From Bacillota bacterium (GTDB lineage: Bacteria; Bacillota; Clostridia; Lachnospirales; Cellulosilyticaceae), in NCBI GenBank assembly GCA_023457875.1, contig JAEXBC010000460.1, positions 1-17,843 on the forward strand: DNA of 17,843 nucleotides, read 5' to 3'. The number at the start of each line of letters is the position of its first letter. Within the stretch, counting starts at the first letter, position 1. Positions 12,368 to 17,843 of the stretch are shown here, in pieces. The translations under genes were made by a program, and so were the position numbers. A model generated the notes under the pieces. It did not search any database. It was given only the letters and a program-made list of their open reading frames with translations, and was not told the origin of the DNA.

Positions 12368-14851
12368 ATGAATAAAAAAATAATCATCGTAGGCGGTGTA
12401 GCAGGTGGAGCATCTACAGCTGCTAGACTAAGAAGATTGGATGAACATGCAGATATTATTATGTTTGAAAAGGGTGAATACATCTCCTTTGCCAACTGTG
12501 GACTACCTTATTATATTGGAGAGGTGATAGAGGAAAGAGATCAGCTTATTGTGCAAACAGTAGAACAGATGCGCGATAAGTTCCATATGGATATAAGAAA
12601 CTTATCTGAGGTCACATACATTAATCGTGAGGAAAAAACAGTAACTGTAAAGGATTACAAAAAAGATGAGATTTATAAGGAAAGCTATGATGTTTTAGTG
12701 CTTTCCCCTGGAGCTAAGCCCACTATACCACCCATACCGGGTGTTGAAGATTGTACAAACCTTTTTACGCTTAGAAATATTCCAGATACAGATGCTATTA
12801 AGGCTTATTTAAGTGCACATCAGCCAAAACGAGCGACTATTATCGGTGGTGGTTTTATTGGGCTTGAAATGATGGAGAATCTTCGCCATATCGGTCTTGA
12901 GGTCACATTAGTTGAAGCAACCAATCAAGTCATGGCGCCTTTAGATTATGAAATGGCCAGCATTCTTCATGAGCATATGATAGAAAATAAAGTAACACTC
13001 ATATTAGAAGATGGTGTAAAGGCCTTTGAAGATAATGGGAAAAAGATTGTGTTAAGTAGTGGTAAGACTATAGAAACAGATCTCATTATTTTAGCTATAG
13101 GTGTTAGCCCTGAAACAACTATCGCAAGAGAAGCTGGCTTAGAGCTTAATGGAAGAGGAGCCATTATTGTAGATGAAGACTTAAAAACCTCAGATCCGTC
13201 TATTTATGCACTAGGTGATGCCATTGCAGTGAAGGACTTTGTGAATGGAATTGAAACCATGATTCCCCTTGCATGGCCTGCTAATCGTCAAGGGAGAATT
13301 GTAGCAGACCACATATGTGGTAGGGCATCTCGTTATACAGGTACATTAGGCTCCTCTGTGGCTAAGGTTTTTGACTATACGGTTGCTACCACTGGAAATA
13401 ATGAGAAAACCCTTAACCGATTAGGCATCCCCTATAAAGCGATTCATATTCATCCTGGTTCTCACGCAGGCTATTATCCAGGTGCATTTCCTATTGCCTT
13501 TAAGATGCTTTTTGATCCAAAAACAGGTCTTGTCTTAGGTGCGCAAGGCGTTGGAATGGATGGTGTAGAAAAACGTATTGATATTCTAGCCACTGCCATT
13601 AAGGCAAGGCTTACAGTATTTGATTTACAAGATGTTGAGCCCTGTTATGCACCACCCTATAACTCTGCAAAAGACCCTGTTAATATGTTAGGATATTATG
13701 CTTCTAATATCATGGAGGGACTTGTAGAGACAATATCATGGGAGGAAATAGACAAGTTAAACCCAGAAGAAGCAATGATTATTGATGTAAGAGAGGAATT
13801 TGAGCTTGCAACTGGCGTCATGCCCCATTCAATCCATATGCCTTTAGGTGAGTTAAGAGAGCGAATTGCACAAATTCCTAAGAACAAGAAGCTTTATGCA
13901 ACTTGCCAGGTTGGTCAAAGAGGTTATGTGGCCTGTAGAATCCTTAATCAATTAGGCTATGATTGTAAAAATATAGACGGGGGCATTAAAACTTATCTTT
14001 ATGTAAAACGTGCCGAGAAGGAATTAGCAAGTCAAAAGAATAATCCTATAGATAGGGAACAAAAGGAGCAAGAAAGCACAATGACACTACATGATATTGA
14101 TATTACAGAAATCAACGCTAAGGCAAAGCTGAATGCGTGTGGTCTTCAATGTCCAGGCCCCATTAGAAGAGTATTTGAAGAAATGGGTAATATGCAAGAT
14201 GGAGATATACTAGAAGTCAGAGCAAGTGATCCTGGTTTTAAAAGGGATATTGCTGCCTGGTGTGAAAGCACAAATAATAAGCTTCTCAAAACGGATTTTG
14301 ACAAGGACAATAAAGCTTTTATAGCATATATTCAAAAGGGTAATCCCTCCCAGCAGCTACAAACAACTATGCAAAATCAGAATAACGGCGCTACCTTAGT
14401 TGTCTTTAGTGGTGATTTAGATAAAGCCATTGCTTCCTTTATTATCGCAACAGGTGCAGCATCTATGGGAAAACCAGTGACCATGTTTTTCACCTTTTGG
14501 GGACTTAATATTTTGAAGCGAAAAGATAGACCTAAACTCAAAAAGGATACAATGGAAAAGATGTTTGACATGATGCTTCCAAGTCATACTGGAAAGCTAG
14601 GCTTATCTAAAATGAATATGGGTGGTATGGGACCTAAGATGATTAAACGAATCATGAAAAAACACAATGTAGATGATATAGATCTACTCATCGAAAATGC
14701 TATCAAGATGGGTGTGAAGGTAGTAGCTTGTTCCATGAGTATGGATCTCATGGGAATTAAGAAGGAGGAATTTATTGATGGCGTAGAAGTGGCTGGTGTT
14801 GCTGCATATTTAGGTGCAGCTGACCAATCTGGAATCAATTTATTTATTTAA
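12368..14851 (+). CDS. Four-part fusion: CoA-disulfide reductase, rhodanese, TusA, DsrE2
   Basis: An 827-residue multidomain sulfur-handling protein. Residues 1-450 are an FAD/NAD(P)H CoA-disulfide reductase like the divergent one, with VGGVAGGASTAARLRR and the active Cys in SFANCGLPYY (C44). A rhodanese domain (about 460-545) has the loop CQVGQRG (C513; the final Gly replaces the usual Ser/Thr). A linker rich in Gln and Glu follows, then a TusA domain (about 585-655) with ACGLQCPGP (C591, C595). Last is a DsrE2-like domain (about 674-827) with a conserved-type Cys in VACSMSM (C788). The plan suggests sulfane sulfur passed between cysteines and reduced at the flavin. ATG 12368 has GAGGAGG six bases upstream; ATG 12362 directly abuts the ribosome site and is unlikely. 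Similar large fusions are known in Firmicutes. Confidence 0.93.
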   Translation: MNKKIIIVGGVAGGASTAARLRRLDEHADIIMFEKGEYISFANCGLPYYIGEVIEERDQLIVQTVEQMRDKFHMDIRNLSEVTYINREEKTVTVKDYKKDEIYKESYDVLVLSPGAKPTIPPIPGVEDCTNLFTLRNIPDTDAIKAYLSAHQPKRATIIGGGFIGLEMMENLRHIGLEVTLVEATNQVMAPLDYEMASILHEHMIENKVTLILEDGVKAFEDNGKKIVLSSGKTIETDLIILAIGVSPETTIAREAGLELNGRGAIIVDEDLKTSDPSIYALGDAIAVKDFVNGIETMIPLAWPANRQGRIVADHICGRASRYTGTLGSSVAKVFDYTVATTGNNEKTLNRLGIPYKAIHIHPGSHAGYYPGAFPIAFKMLFDPKTGLVLGAQGVGMDGVEKRIDILATAIKARLTVFDLQDVEPCYAPPYNSAKDPVNMLGYYASNIMEGLVETISWEEIDKLNPEEAMIIDVREEFELATGVMPHSIHMPLGELRERIAQIPKNKKLYATCQVGQRGYVACRILNQLGYDCKNIDGGIKTYLYVKRAEKELASQKNNPIDREQKEQESTMTLHDIDITEINAKAKLNACGLQCPGPIRRVFEEMGNMQDGDILEVRASDPGFKRDIAAWCESTNNKLLKTDFDKDNKAFIAYIQKGNPSQQLQTTMQNQNNGATLVVFSGDLDKAIASFIIATGAASMGKPVTMFFTFWGLNILKRKDRPKLKKDTMEKMFDMMLPSHTGKLGLSKMNMGGMGPKMIKRIMKKHNVDDIDLLIENAIKMGVKVVACSMSMDLMGIKKEEFIDGVEVAGVAAYLGAADQSGINLFI

Positions 14852-14894
14852 AATATATACAGCGCTTAACTTAATGGCTATCAAGATAAAGATT

Positions 14895-14940
14895 ATTTTG
14901 CCCAGCATACTTCTCAAAATAGAAATATGCTGGGCAAAAT
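14895..14940. repeat. 15-bp perfect inverted repeat downstream of the fusion gene
   Basis: ATTTTGCCCAGCATA (14895-14909) and its exact complement (14926-14940) enclose a 16-base loop. The stem is strong, but the T-run lies on the 5' side and the A-run on the 3' side, opposite to a terminator in either direction. It may still end the upstream transcript, or it may be a remnant of a mobile element. Confidence 0.65.
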
Positions 14941-14968
14941 ATAAAAATATCAGTTAAGACATAGATGA

Positions 14969-15082
14969 TTAATTTCTTAAGATAATAACAACCATATAAA
15001 TGATATATGTGACTGCAAGTAAACCACCTTCCAATCTGTGAATGACAATAGTAAGTTCATAAAAAAGAGTACATACACTAAA
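14969..15082 (-). pseudogene. Remnant of a CaCA-type Na+/Ca2+ antiporter C-terminus
   Basis: On the minus strand the frame from 15082 to the TAA at 14969-14971 reads ELTIVIHRLEGGLLAVTYI and continues with IYMVVIILRN. This looks like the last transmembrane helix of a K+-dependent Na+/Ca2+ antiporter, where an R-x-EG-x-LL pattern opens the final helix. The frame is closed by a stop upstream and has no start codon, so it is a fragment of about 38 residues. The call rests on one short motif and is tentative. Confidence 0.42.
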
Positions 15083-15093
15083 CTAAGAAATAT

Positions 15094-15143
15094 TAATAAA
15101 ATAATTGTATATAGACTTATTTCTATATACAATTATTTTATTA
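15094..15143. repeat. 21-bp perfect AT-rich inverted repeat
   Basis: The arms 15094-15114 and 15123-15143 are exact complements around an 8-base loop (ACTTATTT). The right arm ends in a T-rich segment (ATTATTTTATT), so it could act as a terminator on both strands, separating the antiporter remnant from the arsenic operon. Confidence 0.7.
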
Positions 15144-15164
15144 TGTCCATTAGACGCTAGTATA

Positions 15165-15217
15165 TTGACTATATATAGATAAATATATATACTATATATA
15201 GATATTTATCTATATAG
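15165..15217 (+). promoter_or_regulatory. arsR promoter with direct and inverted repeat operator
   Basis: TTGACT (15165-15170), 17 bases, then TATACT (15188-15193). The 14-base unit ACTATATATAGATA occurs twice, at 15168-15181 and 15191-15204, 23 bases apart, covering the -35 and -10 regions. Overlapping this, ATATAGATAAATAT (15173-15186) and its complement (15202-15215) form an inverted repeat. This is a likely ArsR operator that releases on arsenite binding. Confidence 0.68.
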
Positions 15218-15231
15218 AAAGGGTTATAAAA

Positions 15232-15573
15232 ATGAAATATGAAAAAAATTCAAAAATACTTAAAGCATTGAGCGATTCCAATCGTTTAAAAATCATAGAC
15301 ATTCTTTCGTGTGGCGAACAATGTGCTTGTAGTATTCTTGAGCACTTTAATTTTTCACAGCCTACTTTGTCTCATCATATGAAGATTTTAATGGAATGTG
15401 GTCTTGTTACAAGCAGAAAAGAAGGTACCTGGATGTGGTACTCGTTAGATACAATACAAGCCAATAGACTGATGTTGTTTTTAATGGGGATTATAACACC
15501 TACAGAAAATTGCATATGCAGGCAATGTATCGATAAAAAGAATGAAGAAGTTGACCCTAAATTACTAAGATAA
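15232..15573 (+). CDS. arsR: ArsR-family arsenical-responsive repressor
   Basis: A 113-residue winged-helix repressor with LKALSDSNRLKIIDIL, the metal-site helix with CGEQCACSIL (C27, C31, C33, matching the ELCVCDL As(III) site of classical ArsR), and the recognition helix FSQPTLSHHMKILMECGLV. A second Cys group, NCICRQC, near the C-terminus is additional and may bind metal or help dimerise. It is the first gene of the ars operon, and its promoter is flanked by repeats that it probably binds to repress itself and the genes downstream. A GAAAGGG ribosome site lies nine bases before the ATG. Confidence 0.92.
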   Translation: MKYEKNSKILKALSDSNRLKIIDILSCGEQCACSILEHFNFSQPTLSHHMKILMECGLVTSRKEGTWMWYSLDTIQANRLMLFLMGIITPTENCICRQCIDKKNEEVDPKLLR

Positions 15574-15741
15574 ATGATGTTTCCCAAGGGAATTTTGCTG
15601 TTGTTGATTGGAAAGCTGGTGAGATGAAAAATGAAAAGCTATTAAATCTTTTGAAATAGCCAGAATTACAATGCTGTGTCATTAACTTACATCTGAGTAT
15701 TATGCTTTATTAAAACGAGTAAATAATTGAGGAGGAAAAAT
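15574..15741 (+). other. Gap between arsR and the pump gene with a short open tail
   Basis: The 168 bases hold no complete gene. One frame from about 15573 to a TAG at 15657-15659 reads NDVSQGNFAVVDWKAGEMKN and continues to LLNLLK, with no good start codon. It may be the tail of a lost gene or chance. GAGGAGG at 15729-15735 serves the pump gene. No terminator or promoter is clear, so read-through from arsR is likely. Confidence 0.35.
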
Positions 15742-16815
15742 ATGAACGAAATAAAACCATCAGAGCATCAAGGCATTGGTTTCTTTGAAAAATACCTTAC
15801 ACTATGGGTGATTTTATGTATGATTGCAGGGGTACTTATCTCTAAATTTTTACCAGCTATTCCAGGTTATTTAAACAAACTTGAATACGCTAATGTATCT
15901 ATTCCCATTGCCATTTTAATTTGGCTAATGATTTATCCTATGATGCTTAAGGTAGACTTTAAAAGCATTGTTAATGTAGGAAAGAATCCGAAGGGGCTTA
16001 TAATAACATGGGTTACTAACTGGCTTATTAAGCCTTTCACTATGTATGCGATTGCATTTGTCTTTTTCAATATCATTTTCAAAGGCATTATTCCAGCAGA
16101 CTTAGCAGGGAATTATTTAGCGGGAGCCATTCTTTTAGGGGCAGCGCCTTGTACAGCTATGGTATTTGTATGGAGTCATTTAACTAAAGGAGATCCTGCA
16201 TACACCCTTGTGCAGGTGGCTACCAATGATCTTATTATTTTAATTGCCTTTGTACCTATTGTAGGATTTTTGCTTGGTATTGGTGGCATCAGTATTCCAT
16301 GGGCAACACTATTTTTGTCTATCTTACTCTTTGTTGTTATTCCTCTAGCTGGAGGTATGCTTACAAGACATCTTATAATAAAGAATAAAGGTGAAGCGTA
16401 TTTAATAAATGTGTTTATTAAGAAGTTTAGTAATGTGACTATAATAGGATTGTTATTAACACTTACTATTATTTTCTCTTTTCAAGGAGATGTGATACTT
16501 GAAAATCCTCTTCATATTGTACTTATTGCCATACCACTCATTATCCAGACATTCCTTATCTTTTTTATAGCTTATATATGGGGAAAAGTATGGAAATTAG
16601 GTCACCAGGTTGCAGCACCTGCAGGGATGATAGGCGCTAGTAACTTTTTTGAATTAGCAGTTGCTGTAGCTATATCTCTATTTGGAGCCCAGTCACCTGT
16701 GGCGCTTGCTACAATTGTTGGTGTACTGGTAGAAGTACCGGTTATGCTCATTCTGGTAAAAATCGCAAATAACACTAAGCATTGGTTTGACATAAAGGAG
16801 AAGATTACAGAATGA
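15742..16815 (+). CDS. acr3: Acr3-family arsenite efflux permease
   Basis: A 357-residue membrane protein with about ten transmembrane helices, belonging to the ACR3 (bile/arsenite/riboflavin transporter) family and not to the unrelated ArsB family, though often named arsB. The conserved region GAILLGAAPCTAMVFVWSHL includes the Cys (C137) essential in ACR3 pumps. Other landmarks are LIWLMIYPMMLKVDFKSI near the start and the GASNFFELAVAVAISLFG segment near the end with its Glu. It exports As(OH)3/arsenite using the proton-motive force. ATG 15742 has GAGGAGG six bases upstream; the in-frame TTG at 15727 lies before the ribosome site. The stop overlaps the arsC start by four bases. Confidence 0.95.
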   Translation: MNEIKPSEHQGIGFFEKYLTLWVILCMIAGVLISKFLPAIPGYLNKLEYANVSIPIAILIWLMIYPMMLKVDFKSIVNVGKNPKGLIITWVTNWLIKPFTMYAIAFVFFNIIFKGIIPADLAGNYLAGAILLGAAPCTAMVFVWSHLTKGDPAYTLVQVATNDLIILIAFVPIVGFLLGIGGISIPWATLFLSILLFVVIPLAGGMLTRHLIIKNKGEAYLINVFIKKFSNVTIIGLLLTLTIIFSFQGDVILENPLHIVLIAIPLIIQTFLIFFIAYIWGKVWKLGHQVAAPAGMIGASNFFELAVAVAISLFGAQSPVALATIVGVLVEVPVMLILVKIANNTKHWFDIKEKITE

Positions 16816-17219
16816 ATAAATTAAAAGTAGCCTTTATATGTGTTCATAATTCCTGCAGATCTCAAATGGCGGAAGCTTTAGGAAAAGAGCTTGCAGGAGA
16901 TGTCTTTGAAAGCTATTCGGCAGGAACAGCAGTAAAGCCACAGATTAATCAGGATGCAGTAAGAATTATTAAAGAGCTCTATAAAATAGATATGAATGAA
17001 ACTCAAAAAAGCAAATTACTGTCTGATATTCCGGAAGTAGATATTGTCATAACCATGGGCTGCAATGTAAACTGTCCGAACTTACCCTGCAGCCATAGAG
17101 AAGACTGGGGACTGGAAGATCCAACGGGCAAAGCAGATGATGTCTTCATAAAAACAGCAAAAATAATCGAAGATAAAGTATTAAATCTTAAAAATAGAAT
17201 TTTAGAAAATAAAATATAA
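16812..17219 (+). CDS. arsC: Arsenate reductase, LMW-PTPase (thioredoxin-coupled) type
   Basis: A 135-residue arsenate reductase of the low-molecular-weight phosphatase fold. The P-loop is CVHNSCRS (C10 to R16), followed by QMAEALG. Further cysteines occur in MGCNVNCPNLPC (C84, C88, C93), with the acid residue in EDPTGK. The enzyme reduces arsenate to arsenite, which the adjacent pump exports, through a Cys relay reset by thioredoxin. In the staphylococcal enzyme the relay pair is C82 and C89 with six residues between; here the spacing is CX3CX4C, a variant seen in clostridial-type enzymes. The start overlaps the pump stop as ATGA. It is the last gene of the operon. Confidence 0.93.
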   Translation: MNKLKVAFICVHNSCRSQMAEALGKELAGDVFESYSAGTAVKPQINQDAVRIIKELYKIDMNETQKSKLLSDIPEVDIVITMGCNVNCPNLPCSHREDWGLEDPTGKADDVFIKTAKIIEDKVLNLKNRILENKI

Positions 17220-17224
17220 GAACG

Positions 17225-17269
17225 AAAAAGAGATGCTGACCATAAGCCAATGATCAGCATCTCTTTTTT
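17225..17269 (+). terminator. Strong Rho-independent terminator of the ars operon
   Basis: AAAAAGAGATGCTGA (17225-17239) pairs perfectly with TCAGCATCTCTTTTT (17254-17268) around a 14-base loop, ending in a six-T run. The A-run on the other side makes it work on both strands, so it also serves the convergent LysR gene. Confidence 0.9.
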
Positions 17270-17334
17270 CAGTCGCTAATGATTATTTCATCTCTAACAG
17301 TATACTTATTTGTAACCATCCCGACATTTTGGTT

Positions 17335-17843
17335 TTAAACGACTTTCAGTAAGTTTCTTGTGAGCTTTAGAAAAGCATTGATGGTCGGTGAAATCCATTT
17401 ATCTTTGTGGTAAATCATCAAAGTAAATATATTGAACTCAGAATGGTTCCACTTCAGGTCTCTTAGGACTCCTAGAGCTAATTCTTGTTCAACGGTCATC
17501 TGTGGCAGTAGTGATAATCCAAGTCCGCTAATGACACATTTTTTTATCGTTTCAATGCTTCCTACCTCCAAGGTTGAAGCAAGCTGAACTTTTGCTTTTG
17601 CAAGCTGCATTTCAAACTGATTTCTGTAACAGCAGTCCTTTTCAATCATAATAAACTGCTGATTTTCAAGATGCTGAAGTTTTATCTGTTTCTTTTCCAC
17701 CAGGCTATGGGTCTTTCCAGCAATAAGGACCATAGCTTCATCTCTTATTGGCTCTATGATTAAATCATGAGCTATTATCTGTTCATCCATTAAAAGTGCT
17801 ATATCGATTGTATTATTTCTAACCCATTTGAAAAGATCAGGAC
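17335..17843 (-). CDS. LysR-family transcriptional regulator, C-terminal part (cut by right edge)
   Basis: The frame stays open to the right edge, so the N-terminal helix-turn-helix and part of the effector domain lie outside. The visible 169 or so residues match the LysR substrate-binding domain: WVRNNTIDIALL, EPIRDEAMVLIAGKTHSL, FIMIEKDCCYRNQFE, LEVGSIETIKKCVISGLGLSLLPQMTVEQEL, and a closing strand-helix. The G-S-x-E-x-I-K-x-x-V-x-x-G-L-G-x-x-x-L-P signature is very typical. The CCYR pair lies where cysteine-containing relatives such as CysL/GltC-like proteins have a C-x-YR motif in the effector pocket. Its targets are unknown and probably lie to the right. Confidence 0.88.
   Translation of the reverse strand, partial: PDLFKWVRNNTIDIALLMDEQIIAHDLIIEPIRDEAMVLIAGKTHSLVEKKQIKLQHLENQQFIMIEKDCCYRNQFEMQLAKAKVQLASTLEVGSIETIKKCVISGLGLSLLPQMTVEQELALGVLRDLKWNHSEFNIFTLMIYHKDKWISPTINAFLKLTRNLLKVV

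Noticed and set aside
15160..15217. AT-rich tandem repeats read as an origin or CRISPR-like array
   Set aside because: Only two units, positioned exactly over a promoter ahead of arsR, which an operator explains better.

Overview
The window suggests a low-GC, endospore-forming member of the Firmicutes, most likely a Clostridia/Lachnospirales-type anaerobe. The evidence is A+T-rich codon use, strong GGAGG ribosome sites, a dpaA-dpaB (spoVFA-spoVFB) dipicolinate synthase pair with a sigma-K-like promoter, Crp/Fnr- and DtxR-type regulators, and an arsenic operon with an Acr3-type pump. The species cannot be named from the sequence alone. No rRNA, tRNA, CRISPR array or intact transposase gene was seen.

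Layout, left to right. Positions 1-2360 hold a tightly overlapped plus-strand operon: a substrate-binding protein cut by the left edge, a HypB/UreG-like metallochaperone GTPase, and an ABC ATPase with an extra N-terminal domain. No permease follows, and a hairpin terminator closes the group. Positions 2545-5302 hold an ABC-2 exporter: two six-helix permeases and their ATPase, preceded by a promoter and a possible three-codon coupling ORF. Positions 5355-6885 (minus) hold dpaB and dpaA. Positions 6979-7895 hold a GyrI-like effector-binding protein and a convergent DtxR-family regulator. A 469-base leader follows, with two copies of a CGGGTTAGT-N4-ACTAAC palindrome, leading to a DUF2325 gene and a dienelactone-hydrolase-like protein.

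Positions 9323-14851 form a sulfane-sulfur block. A Crp/Fnr regulator, a CoA-disulfide reductase-rhodanese fusion and a one-domain rhodanese lie on the minus strand. Facing them on the plus strand is an 827-residue four-part protein: CoA-disulfide reductase, rhodanese, TusA and DsrE2. Both arms of the divergent promoter region carry a near-palindrome of the form GTAAC-N3-GTCAC. Each is centred about 41 bases upstream of the predicted start for its arm, the position expected for activation by a Crp/Fnr protein. The layout suggests one regulator switching on a set of sulfur-transfer and (poly)sulfide/CoA-disulfide-reducing proteins together.

Positions 14852-15231 are a scar-like gap with two large inverted repeats and a short remnant resembling the C-terminus of a CaCA-type Na+/Ca2+ antiporter. 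The arsenic operon follows: arsR, acr3 and arsC, with a promoter embedded in direct and inverted repeats and a strong terminator. The right edge cuts a convergent LysR-family regulator.

The observations most worth following are the divergent Crp/Fnr-box architecture around the sulfur-transferase genes with their duplicated reductases, the GTPase/ABC/binding-protein module without a permease, and the paired DtxR-like palindromes in the long leader of the DUF2325 gene.
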